Positions 32,056 to 44,446 of a DNA stretch of 64,000 nt are shown piece by piece (the first letter of the stretch is position 1; each line of letters opens with the position of its first letter). A program made the translations under genes and the position numbers. The notes below the pieces were generated by a model that was given only the letters and a program-made list of their open reading frames with translations, did no database searches and was not told the origin of the DNA. Source of the DNA: Thermaceae bacterium (GTDB lineage: Bacteria; Deinococcota; Deinococci; Deinococcales; Marinithermaceae); assembly GCA_027067955.1 (NCBI GenBank), contig JAMOUW010000079.1, forward strand, positions 1-64,000, given 5' to 3'.

Positions 32056-33276
32056 ATGCCTCTGTATCACTATCGAGCCAAGGACCGCCAAGGGCGTTCC
32101 ATAGCGGCGACAATCGAAGCCGAAGACATCCGCACTGCAGCCAAGATCCTGCGCGAAAAGGGTTACTTCATTTCCGAACTGAAAGAGCCCGGCAAGGGGC
32201 TCCAGGCGGAACTCAAGATCCCCGGCCTGGACCGGGGCCCCGGTCTCAAGGACGTCGCCATTTTCAGCCGTCAGCTGGCAACGATGCTCTCCGCGGGTTT
32301 GCCTATCGTGCAGGCCCTCGCAATCCTGGAACGCCAGACCGAGAACAAAGGTTTTCAGAAAATCATCAAGGAAGTCCGCAGTGATGTGGAAGGAGGGTCC
32401 AATTTCAGCGATGCACTACAAAAGCACTCTACATTTAGCCGTTTGTACATAAACCTGGTGCGCGCCGGCGAAACCTCGGGCACGCTAGACGGCGTTCTCG
32501 ACCGCCTCGCCACCTTCCTGGAAAAGGATCTTGAATTGCGCGGCAAGATCAAGTCCGCGATGACATACCCGGTGATCGTATTCGTCTTCGCTATCCTCGT
32601 CACCTACTTCCTTCTCACCGGGATCGTGCCGCAGTTCGCGCAGATCCTCACCGACCTGGGTTCTGAGCTGCCGCTGCTGACACGCTTCCTGATCGCTGTG
32701 TCGGACCTGCTGCAGAGAGGGACCCCCTTACTTATCCTCGGCGCGATCGTTCTTACGCTGGCGTACCGCTTCTATTACAAGACCGAGCGCGGGCGCCGCG
32801 TTATCGACCGCATCAAGCTGCGCCTGCCCGTTTTCGGTCCGCTGATCAAGAAGAGCGCCATCGCGCGCTTCAGCCGCACTTTTGGCCTGCTTATCACCAG
32901 CGGTGTGAACGTGGTTGAGGCTATAGACATCACCCGCGGGACTGCCGCCAACGCCATCGTGGAAGACATTCTGGATGAAACCAAGGAGGCCATTCAGGTC
33001 GGTGAGCCCATTCACTCCACCTTGTTGCGTTACCCCGTCGTTTTCCCGCCGATGGTTTCCTCCATGATTGCTATCGGCGAAGAAACGGGCGCTTTGGATA
33101 CGATGCTGCAAAAGGTGGCGGACTTCTACGAGCGCGAAGTGGATGAAGCTGTAGCCAGCCTTACCGCGGCAATCGAGCCGATGATGATCATTTTCCTGGG
33201 TTTCATCGTGGGTACGATCGTGGCGGGTATGTTCCTGCCCCTCTTCCAGATCATCAACACCTTGTCGGCCGGTTAA
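32056..33276 (+). CDS. pilC: Type IV pilus / type II secretion inner-membrane platform protein PilC
   Basis: A 406 aa GspF/PilC protein, the inner-membrane platform of pilus assembly; in Thermus it is also needed for DNA uptake. Two GspF domains are visible: FSRQLATMLSAGLPIVQALAIL (about 70-195) and FSRTFGLLITSGVNVVEAIDI (about 270-395). Three membrane spans are centred near 175, 225 and 380. Standing alone with a terminator directly behind, it is monocistronic and separate from pilin or pilB/T genes. Confidence 0.95.
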   Translation: MPLYHYRAKDRQGRSIAATIEAEDIRTAAKILREKGYFISELKEPGKGLQAELKIPGLDRGPGLKDVAIFSRQLATMLSAGLPIVQALAILERQTENKGFQKIIKEVRSDVEGGSNFSDALQKHSTFSRLYINLVRAGETSGTLDGVLDRLATFLEKDLELRGKIKSAMTYPVIVFVFAILVTYFLLTGIVPQFAQILTDLGSELPLLTRFLIAVSDLLQRGTPLLILGAIVLTLAYRFYYKTERGRRVIDRIKLRLPVFGPLIKKSAIARFSRTFGLLITSGVNVVEAIDITRGTAANAIVEDILDETKEAIQVGEPIHSTLLRYPVVFPPMVSSMIAIGEETGALDTMLQKVADFYEREVDEAVASLTAAIEPMMIIFLGFIVGTIVAGMFLPLFQIINTLSAG

Positions 33277-33291
33277 CGCATCGGGTTCTAC

Positions 33292-33318
33292 ACGGGCGGT
33301 GCGTGCGCCGCCCGTTTT
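33292..33318 (+). terminator. pilC terminator
   Basis: ACGGGCGG-TGCGTGCG-CCGCCCGT followed by TTTT, 15 bp after the pilC stop. Confidence 0.75.
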
Positions 33319-33344
33319 CCGTGGTGCGGTAAGATGGGCGCGGT

Positions 33345-34781
33345 ATGGATGCCGTTTCTCTTGCCCGCCAGGTTAATGACGGAAAGCTCGATCCGCGTGA
33401 TGTAGTGCACGACTCTCTGGCGCGCATCCAGCGACTGGATTCCCGAGTGCGCGCATTCCTGAGAACAAATCCCCAGGCCGAGTCCGAAGCGGAGCGGGTC
33501 GGACGGCGGGTGCAGGAGGGGGGGTCATTGCCGTTAGCGGGGGTGCCGGTTGCGGTCAAGGACAACCTGGTCACCCGGGGACTGGAAACTACCTGTGCAT
33601 CGGCTATTCTCGAGGGCTTCCTTCCCCCTTACGACGCCACCGTGATCAGCCGTTTGCGCGCCGCCGGTGCGGTAATCATAGGAAAGACGAACCTGGACGA
33701 ATTCGCCATGGGGTCGTCTACTGAGTATTCGCACTACGGAGCGACCCGTAATCCCTGGGATCTGGACCGGGTACCCGGTGGCTCCTCCGGGGGTTCGGCT
33801 GCGGCGGTAGCTGCAGGATTCGTGCCCGTGGCACTGGGTTCTGATACCGGCGGCTCTGTCAGGCAACCGGCTGCATTTACCGGTACGCTTGGCTTCAAGC
33901 CCACGTACGGCCGTATTTCGCGCTATGGGCTCGTAGCTTTTGCTTCCAGTCTCGACCAGGTGGGAACGTTTGCTCGCTCCACCGCGGATCTGGCGCTCAT
34001 CAGCCGGGTGCTGATGGGGCACGACCCCGCCGATGCCACCAGCCTCCAGGAGGCGGTCCCCGAGCTGGCCGCCGATCCGGTCTCTGCGCGTGGTTTGAAG
34101 ATCGGTCTGGTGCGCGAGACCCTTAGCGAAGGAAATAGCGACGGCGTCCTGGACGCAATCGATCGTTTTCGCAAACTTCTTGAAACTGAAGGGGTGCGCT
34201 TCGTCGAGGTGTCGCTGCCGAGTTTGCGATACGCGCTGGCCGCCTACTATCTGGTCGCAACCGCCGAGGCGAGTAGCAACCTCGCCCGCTATGACGGCGT
34301 GCACTATGGAAAGAGGGAAGCCGCTGGCGATGTGGGCGGCTTACTGCAGCAGACCCGCGAAAAGGGGTTCGGCCCTGAGGTGAAGCGCCGTATCCTAATG
34401 GGCACCTTTGCATTGTCGTCTGGTTATTACGACGCTTATTACGGGCGGGCGCTGCGGGCGCGCCGCAGGCTGGCCCTGGAGTTTGCGCAGGCCTTTGCAG
34501 AAGTGGACTTACTGCTTACCCCCACCACCCCCACTCCCGCCTTCCCGCTCGCTTCAAGGCTGGCCGATCCCATGGAGATGTACTTGTCGGACGTGGATAC
34601 CGTCGCCGTCAACCTTGCAGGGTTGCCCGCACTCTCGTTGCCGGCCGGTTTTGAAGCAGGCTTGCCATTGGGGCTGCAGCTTATTGCTCCGGCCCTGATG
34701 GAAGACCGGCTTTTCGATATAGCGGCCCTCTTTGAAGAGGTCACCGAAGGTGCCTACCTGCAACTAGCCCCCCTTGACTGA
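33345..34781 (+). CDS. gatA: Aspartyl/glutamyl-tRNA amidotransferase subunit A
   Basis: A 478 aa amidase-signature enzyme of GatCAB, which transamidates Asp-tRNA(Asn) or Glu-tRNA(Gln). The Ser-cisSer-Lys triad residues are in PVAVKDN, VPGGSSGGSAAAVA and LGSDTGGSVRQPAA. Length and the GRISRYGLVAFASSLDQ segment fit GatA rather than a generic amidase. gatB and gatC are not nearby. TAAGAT is 9 nt before the ATG, suggesting a very short leader. Confidence 0.93.
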   Translation: MDAVSLARQVNDGKLDPRDVVHDSLARIQRLDSRVRAFLRTNPQAESEAERVGRRVQEGGSLPLAGVPVAVKDNLVTRGLETTCASAILEGFLPPYDATVISRLRAAGAVIIGKTNLDEFAMGSSTEYSHYGATRNPWDLDRVPGGSSGGSAAAVAAGFVPVALGSDTGGSVRQPAAFTGTLGFKPTYGRISRYGLVAFASSLDQVGTFARSTADLALISRVLMGHDPADATSLQEAVPELAADPVSARGLKIGLVRETLSEGNSDGVLDAIDRFRKLLETEGVRFVEVSLPSLRYALAAYYLVATAEASSNLARYDGVHYGKREAAGDVGGLLQQTREKGFGPEVKRRILMGTFALSSGYYDAYYGRALRARRRLALEFAQAFAEVDLLLTPTTPTPAFPLASRLADPMEMYLSDVDTVAVNLAGLPALSLPAGFEAGLPLGLQLIAPALMEDRLFDIAALFEEVTEGAYLQLAPLD

Positions 34782-34783
34782 TC

Positions 34784-35542
34784 ATGGTTCCCGTTGAGTA
34801 TCGCATGGCCGCGCGCGTGGCCCGCTTTTTGCGCGAAGCAGGCGGGCCACGCAGTGCGCGTGAAATAGCGTACCGGGCGCTGGCCATGCCTTCCGTTGCG
34901 GCAGCGCGACTGGAAAGGGTCATCGAACCGGTGCTGGACGGCCGCTTCTTCCGCGAGACGGAGGAACTGGGGTTATGGGAATGGCGCTACTCACTGCCCC
35001 GGGATGGAGAGGCGCTGGTGGTGCTCGACCTGGAAACTACCGGGCTGTCGCCGAGCGAAAATGAAATCATTGAGATCGCACTGATGCGCGTGGAGTCTGA
35101 CCGCATAGAGCGGTTTTCCCGTTTGGTTGACCCCGGCGTTCCGATACCTCCTTTTATAACCAAGCTCACGGGAATAACCAGCGCGGACGTGGCCGGAAAG
35201 CCGGATGTTTACAGCGTGTTGGAGGAGGCCCTGCCCTATTTGGACGGCGCGGTGCTGGTCATTCAGAACGCGCCCTTCGATATGGGTTTTTTGCGACCTC
35301 GGGCACGCCGCTTGGGTGTTAAGATACATAACGAAGTTGTCGATACCGTGCAGTGGGCCAGGCGCGCACTGCCGCTCTTGAAGCGAAGAAGGCTGGATTG
35401 TTTGGTCAGGGCTTTTGAAGTTTCGATTCAAACCGGGGCGCGTCACCGCGCCCTGTGGGACGCGGAGGCCACTTGGGCAGTAATGCGGGAGATGTACTTC
35501 ATCCTTACCGCCGGGAAGCCCAAGAAGGTGCTGGAGGTGTAG
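34784..35542 (+). CDS. DEDDh 3'-5' exonuclease, DNA polymerase III epsilon-like
   Basis: A 252 aa protein. After an N-terminal helical/winged region (about 1-75: ARVARFLREAGGPRSAREIAYRAL) comes a DnaQ-type exonuclease: DLETTG (Exo I), QNAPFDMGFL (Exo II) and ARHRALWDA (Exo III, with His, giving DEDDh). All catalytic acids are present. It may proofread or process DNA/RNA ends. It begins 2 bp after gatA and runs directly into the unknown 366 aa protein, suggesting joint function. Confidence 0.88.
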   Translation: MVPVEYRMAARVARFLREAGGPRSAREIAYRALAMPSVAAARLERVIEPVLDGRFFRETEELGLWEWRYSLPRDGEALVVLDLETTGLSPSENEIIEIALMRVESDRIERFSRLVDPGVPIPPFITKLTGITSADVAGKPDVYSVLEEALPYLDGAVLVIQNAPFDMGFLRPRARRLGVKIHNEVVDTVQWARRALPLLKRRRLDCLVRAFEVSIQTGARHRALWDAEATWAVMREMYFILTAGKPKKVLEV

Positions 35543-36643
35543 ATGCGGGCCAGGTACGTGGTGACCAGTACGTGCATTCAATCGGGCACAATCCGCCTCA
35601 CGCTTTCATTGCGCCAGATGCTGTCTGGCCGCGAGCGGGTTGCCTGTCAGGATGAGGACGGCGAAAGGCTGGATTGCACCGTCGACTGGGTGCGCGGTGT
35701 TTTGGATGGGCTGTTGCCGTACTTTGAGAAACGCCGTTTGCAGGTAAACGACGTGATATGGCTGACGCTTGATGACGATGTGCTGACGCTCGAGGCGGCC
35801 GCCGCGCGTAAGGCACGCCCCCGTCCGGTCGCCCGCCCCGCGGGGCGGGCCGGGGTAGAGGAGGTTAAAGCGATGGCGGCGGTGGAGGCGGCCGTCCCGC
35901 CTGCGGGTGTCGTGGCGGAGCCGCCCAAGCGGGTTCGCGTTACCCCGCATGCCGGTGAAAAACGGGCTGTCAAGAAACCGGGTTACGTTCAGGCGCTGGA
36001 GGCGCTGGACCTAAAGTTCACGGCGGGCGAGGCGTACGACCTTTTTCGCGCCTATCTGGGGCGGCGTGAGTATACGCTGGCGCTGGGTCGTTACGGCGAA
36101 ACCGACGCTGCTGACCTCCTGGCCGTCCGGCGTACTGGAAAGGCCGATTTTGTGGGGTTGGTGGTACCCGAGGCGCGCATGGCGGAGGCGGTGGCGGGGC
36201 TTGGGGGCGTTAGGCTTGCTCTCGTTTCGCCCGAAGCGCTTTCGCAGCTGGTGTCGCTGAAGAAGCTTTTTCCAGTGGGTCCAGTAGAGCTCGAGCGGCT
36301 GTTGCGGGCGGGTCGCGTGGATGCTTCCGCCATTGCCCGGCTGGCCGAGGAGGTGCGCCGCTGGGTTGGCGAAAGGGCGGCTTTCTCGGCGGTATTGCTG
36401 GCCCTGGCGGAATATACCCGGCAGCAGGTCTTCTTTCCCGAGGACGTTCTGGCAAATTTGGGAGAAGGAGGATGGGATCGGGAAACGGTCCGGGCGGTTC
36501 TCGAGGCGCTAACCGGGCCGCCGTTCCTGTTGCTCGAAAAGAGCGGTATGGGTGAGTACCTTTTGCGGGAGCCGGTGGCCGATAACCTGACTCATCTGGC
36601 GGAGTATGCGCTTTCGCTCAAAAGCCGCATAGCGGCCCGCTAG
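35543..36643 (+). CDS. Unknown 366 aa protein coupled to the exonuclease
   Basis: The ATG follows the exonuclease stop with no gap (TAG-ATG). I recognise no family. Three parts can be seen: an N-terminal beta-rich region (1-85: YVVTSTCIQSGTIRLTLSLR...NDVIWLTLDDDVLTLEA), an Ala/Pro/Val-rich flexible linker (about 88-145, charged with Lys/Arg), and a globular C-terminal half, mostly helical (FTAGEAYDLFRAYLGRREYTLA, ADFVGLVVPEARMAEAVAG and a winged-helix-like end). No catalytic motif is seen. The AbrB-like feel of the first 80 residues and the basic linker hint at nucleic-acid binding; this is inference. Confidence 0.75.
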   Translation: MRARYVVTSTCIQSGTIRLTLSLRQMLSGRERVACQDEDGERLDCTVDWVRGVLDGLLPYFEKRRLQVNDVIWLTLDDDVLTLEAAAARKARPRPVARPAGRAGVEEVKAMAAVEAAVPPAGVVAEPPKRVRVTPHAGEKRAVKKPGYVQALEALDLKFTAGEAYDLFRAYLGRREYTLALGRYGETDAADLLAVRRTGKADFVGLVVPEARMAEAVAGLGGVRLALVSPEALSQLVSLKKLFPVGPVELERLLRAGRVDASAIARLAEEVRRWVGERAAFSAVLLALAEYTRQQVFFPEDVLANLGEGGWDRETVRAVLEALTGPPFLLLEKSGMGEYLLREPVADNLTHLAEYALSLKSRIAAR

Positions 36644-36676
36644 ATTTCGGGATCAAAAGCGTAGCCGGCTGCGGGG

Positions 36677-37665
36677 TCAGCCGGATGGTTGCCGGGGCGG
36701 AGGTTTACCCCAAACGTGGTTAATGCCTTCGGCGGCGCGAATTTTCAAGTCGCGCAGGGCGCTTTTCTTTGGCCCGGCGCGGTGCAGCGCCATTTGAACC
36801 ATCGCCTCCGGGTCGCCGGGAAGTTCCCAGTAGGGAGCACCGCTCTCGGTGCAGAAGGCTTTTACCTTGGGGTCATAGCTGCCGCCGGCGAAGGGGGTTC
36901 CCGCTACCGCTGCCAGGATTAGGCCGTGCAGGCGCAGCGAAAGAACGTAGCCGGCCTGGGCTATCAAGTAAAGTACCCGTCGCGGGTCACCGCTTATCTC
37001 GCGGTTAAAGCCGTTGAAGAGCTCCAACGCTGGTTCGTCAAAGTTTGGCTGGAACCCCAGTACCAGCAGTTCGTATCCTAGCGCTTGCAGCCGCTCGGCC
37101 ACCTCTCGCATCCGCCGGTTGGCCTCCAGCGGCACTCTCGCCCGCGGTACCAGCACCACCAGACGCTCCTCGCGGCTGACGTGCGGCGGTTCTAGCAGCA
37201 GCGCGGCGTCTGCACCCAGGCGCAAGCGGTTGGGGGCAACCCCCATCCGTCTGGCCAGTTTCAGAGACTCCTGGTCGCGCACCACCACGGCACGACTGCG
37301 TTTTAGGGCGGGTGCGGCGAGACGCATGCCGCCGGGGCTCAGCGGTCCCAGGGACTGGCCCAGGATCCAGGTAGGTTTTCTCAGAGATTGAGCCAGGTAG
37401 AGCAGACCCAGGTAGTACGCCAGGCTCTTGCCGGAGGTTTTGTTTTGTAACAGGCCGCCTCCACCCGATAGCAAACCGTCGCTTTGCTGCAGGGTACGCG
37501 CCAGCGCCAGGCTCATGCGCGGGACTGCCTCTGTGCCGTGCAGCGATTCGGTCCCCTGCGGGTCGGCCGATAGCACCACCGGTTCAACGCCGCGGCGGCG
37601 GGCCTCGCGTATCAGCGCCATGAGAATAGCTTCGTCTCCGGCGTTTCTGAAGCCGTAGTAACCGC

Positions 37666-37681
<16 letters not shown>
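36677..37681 (-). CDS. csaB: Polysaccharide pyruvyl transferase CsaB
   Basis: About 334 aa. GYYGFRNAGDEAIL at the N-terminus, LSGGGGLLQNKTSGKSL, WILGQSLGP and VLSLRLHGLILAAVAG are CsaB signatures. The enzyme adds ketal pyruvate to the secondary cell-wall polymer that SLH-domain S-layer proteins bind. The 433 aa track ORF is too long; ATG 37681 gives MVVTLSGYYGFRNAGDEA and overlaps the DUF5693 stop by 16 bp. Convergent with the unknown 366 aa gene, 33 bp between stops. Confidence 0.93.
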
Positions 37682-40061
<2,380 letters not shown>

Positions 40062-40556
40062 TCAGGCGGAGCCGGTGCGAAGCACAAGTTTGCGGACCGT
40101 GTAGGTCAGGATTCCCAGTGCCGCCGCCAGAGCCAGGCTTCCGAAGACCCAGAAAACGCGCGGCCTTCCTTCGACGGTCGCGCGCACGGTCAGAAGCGCC
40201 CCCGCGGGGAAGAGAAAAGTGACCGGCACCTCTTCCCCGGGAGGATAGGGCCCCCCGGTGAGACGGATGCGAAAGGCGGTGGTAGCGCCCAGGCTGGTGA
40301 CACCGTAGGGGATGGGCACCGACGGCACGGGGCGCCACGCGCTTCCCTCGCGGAGCTCGAGCACGCCCTCGCCACGATCGGTAGCCACCACCTCCAGTGA
40401 CAGGGGATCGTCCCAGGCGGGGTATACCACCAGCCCTTCCAGGAAAACTCCCTCCGCTGTGCGCACTATGCGCAGTTCCTCGATTTCGAAGTCTCCCGCG
40501 TGAGCGCGGGCGATTCCGCCCAAGAGCAGCAGTCCCGCCAGCCACAGCGCTCGCAC
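40062..40556 (-). CDS. Exported protein anchored at its C-terminus, linked to SCO1
   Basis: A 164 aa protein with a signal peptide (1-20, ending AHAG), a beta-rich exported domain (about 21-130) and a single C-terminal membrane span (VFWVFGSLALAAALGILTYTV) before a basic tail. No cysteine or obvious metal site. GTG 40556 overlaps the SCO1 stop by one base (TAGTG), so the two are coupled. A role in respiratory copper handling is inferred from that neighbour only. Confidence 0.7.
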   Translation of the reverse strand: MRALWLAGLLLLGGIARAHAGDFEIEELRIVRTAEGVFLEGLVVYPAWDDPLSLEVVATDRGEGVLELREGSAWRPVPSVPIPYGVTSLGATTAFRIRLTGGPYPPGEEVPVTFLFPAGALLTVRATVEGRPRVFWVFGSLALAAALGILTYTVRKLVLRTGSA

Positions 40557-41149
40557 TAGAACCGGCCCCTCCGCTCTAAAATGGCCCGCAGATCACGCAA
40601 CATGGCGGTTTCTTCTTCTACCGCTTGCTGGCCGTAAAGCACCCGGATGCGGCCCTCAGGATCGATCAGCGTCACCGTTGAGGTGTGGTCTATGTAGCCG
40701 CTGGGGTCAGTACGTACGTAAATGTAAAAGCCGGCCGCCACTTTGGCTATTACCTTGGGCGGACCGGAAAGACCGATGAAACTGGGGTGGAACAGTTTGG
40801 CGTAGCGGTCCATGGCCGCGGGGGTGTCGCGCGCCGGGTCGATGCTGATGGCGAGAACCTGCAGCTGTTCAGGCTCGCCCAGTTCGCGGTAGATGTGCGC
40901 CAGGTGGTTTAGCGTAAGCGGGCAGACATCGGGGCAGTTGGCGTAGCCAAAAAAGACGAGGACCACCTTGCCGCGAAAGTCGGCCAGGCTCACCGGGCCA
41001 TCGGCGCTTTCCAGGCGGAACTCGGGGGCTGGGCGCGGGTTCTTGAGCACCGTACCGGAAAGGGCCAGTACCTGCGGACGTTGCTGGAACAGCCACGCGC
41101 CCCCCAGGATTACCAGGAGTGGAACGAGGTACAGGATGCGCCGCTGCAT
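40556..41149 (-). CDS. SCO1/SenC-family copper-binding thioredoxin-like protein
   Basis: A 197 aa membrane-anchored thioredoxin-fold protein for cytochrome c oxidase Cu(A) assembly. N-terminal membrane segment (1-20), then FFGYANCPDVCPLTL (the Cys-x3-Cys copper motif) and the distal copper ligand His in IDHTSTVTLID. Both copper-ligand motifs are intact. Its ATG is 10 bp after ligA's stop, with TAGACT 7 nt upstream. Confidence 0.93.
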   Translation of the reverse strand: MQRRILYLVPLLVILGGAWLFQQRPQVLALSGTVLKNPRPAPEFRLESADGPVSLADFRGKVVLVFFGYANCPDVCPLTLNHLAHIYRELGEPEQLQVLAISIDPARDTPAAMDRYAKLFHPSFIGLSGPPKVIAKVAAGFYIYVRTDPSGYIDHTSTVTLIDPEGRIRVLYGQQAVEEETAMLRDLRAILERRGRF

Positions 41150-41159
41150 CGCGCCCAGT

Positions 41160-43190
<2,031 letters not shown>

Positions 43191-43221
43191 TCAAAATGAA
43201 CCGCATCTTTACCGAGGTTAC

Positions 43222-43294
43222 ATGACCTTCACCCTTCCCTGGCATATAATGACGCTGGCGAAAGAGCCATTAGGACACCAAACCTTTAAGGAGG
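43222..43294 (+). promoter_or_regulatory. Promoter and ribosome site of the BMP-type binding protein
   Basis: ATGACC (43222-43227, four of six to TTGACA), a 17 bp spacer and TATAAT (43245-43250), followed by a leader of about 45 nt with AAGGAGG (43288-43294) before ATG 43301. One of the few clearly leadered genes here. Confidence 0.65.
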
Positions 43295-43300
43295 TCGAGT

Positions 43301-44383
43301 ATGAAACGATGGGCAGTGTTGGGCATGATGCTAGCGGCCTTCATGGGCCTGGCGATGGCGCAGGTTCGTGTTGGTATTGCGTTTGACGCGGGCGGCAAGA
43401 ACGATCGCAGCTTCAACCAGTCGGCCTGGGAGGGTGCACAGAAGGCCGCCAAGGACTTGGGCATCGAACTCTTTGATTTTGAGCCTTCCGATCCCAGCCA
43501 GGTCATTCAGGGTATCCGCAACTTCGCCGAGGAGGAGTTCGATCTGATCATCGCCGTCGGTTTCGCCAACCAGGGTGCTATCGAAGCAGTGGCGAAGGAA
43601 TTTCCCGACATCCACTTTGCGATCATCGACTCTGTAGTCGACCTCCCCAACGTGGCAAGCCTCGTTTTCCGTGAGCACGAAGGCTCGTTCCTGGTAGGGT
43701 ACATCGCCGGCAAGCTCACCCAGACGGGGACCGTCGGTTTCGTGGGGGGCATGGACATCCCGCTGATTCACAAGTTCGAGCAGGGCTACAAGGCTGGCGT
43801 CGAATACGCCTGCGCCGAAGACGGCATCGAGTGCAACGTCATTATCAATTACGTGGGCAACACCCCCACTGCCTGGAACGACCCCGCCAAGGCTAAGGAG
43901 ATCGCTCAGGCGCAGGTTTCCCAGGGCGCCGACATAATCTACGCCGCCGCCGGCGGTTCTGGTCTGGGAGTGCTCGATTACATCAAGCAAACCAAGTGCA
44001 CTACGGGCAAGAAGTTCATCCGCGACCCCTTCCGCAACGTTCCCGGCAACCCTTGCGGCAAGGACGCCCGCCCGCTCTTCCTGGTAGGGGTGGACGCCAA
44101 CCAGAACTACCTGGGCGACACCGATAACAATCCCAAGACCCTCAACTTCGTGCTTACCTCCATGCTGAAACGCGTGGACGTGGCCACCTACGACACCATC
44201 AAGAGCGTTGTCGAGGGCAACTTTAGTGGCGGCATTCACGAGTTCGGGCTCGAAAACAACGGCGTTGGCTATGCGCTCGACGAGTACAACAAGGACCTCA
44301 TTCCGCAGGCGATCGTCACCCGCCTCGAGATAATCAAGCGCAAGATTCTGAGCGGTGAGATCAAGGTACCCTCTTCGCGCTAG
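43301..44383 (+). CDS. BMP-family (nucleoside/purine) ABC transporter substrate-binding protein
   Basis: A 360 aa periplasmic binding protein of the BMP/PnrA family, which binds nucleosides. N-terminal signal (1-20) ends AMA-Q with no lipobox cysteine, so it is probably a free or peptidase-I processed protein, not a lipoprotein. GIAFDAGGKNDRSFNQSAWEG, VGFANQGAIEAVAKEFPDIHFAIID, and FVGGMDIPLIHKFEQGYKAGV are family signatures. The four later cysteines may form disulfides. A terminator separates it from its ATPase gene. Confidence 0.92.
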   Translation: MKRWAVLGMMLAAFMGLAMAQVRVGIAFDAGGKNDRSFNQSAWEGAQKAAKDLGIELFDFEPSDPSQVIQGIRNFAEEEFDLIIAVGFANQGAIEAVAKEFPDIHFAIIDSVVDLPNVASLVFREHEGSFLVGYIAGKLTQTGTVGFVGGMDIPLIHKFEQGYKAGVEYACAEDGIECNVIINYVGNTPTAWNDPAKAKEIAQAQVSQGADIIYAAAGGSGLGVLDYIKQTKCTTGKKFIRDPFRNVPGNPCGKDARPLFLVGVDANQNYLGDTDNNPKTLNFVLTSMLKRVDVATYDTIKSVVEGNFSGGIHEFGLENNGVGYALDEYNKDLIPQAIVTRLEIIKRKILSGEIKVPSSR

Positions 44384-44399
44384 GATCATGCCGAATACG

Positions 44400-44426
44400 G
44401 GCCGCCCCCGAACGGGGGCGGCCTTT
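44400..44426 (+). terminator. Terminator after the BMP gene
   Basis: GGCCGCCCCCG-AA-CGGGGGCGGCC is a perfect 11 bp inverted repeat followed by TTT. It allows partial readthrough to the ATPase gene, whose own -10 box lies 11 bp further on. Confidence 0.75.
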
Positions 44427-44434
44427 CCGGTTGG

Positions 44435-44440
44435 TATACT
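44435..44440 (+). promoter_or_regulatory. -10 box of the ABC twin-ATPase (leaderless)
   Basis: TATACT, 6 nt before GTG 44447. The -35 position coincides with the terminator stem. Confidence 0.55.
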
Positions 44441-44446
44441 GCTTCC

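Noticed and set aside
36210-36455. Alternative frames inside the unknown 366 aa gene
   Set aside because: Pro/Arg-rich shadows; the main frame has natural composition and exact coupling to the exonuclease gene.
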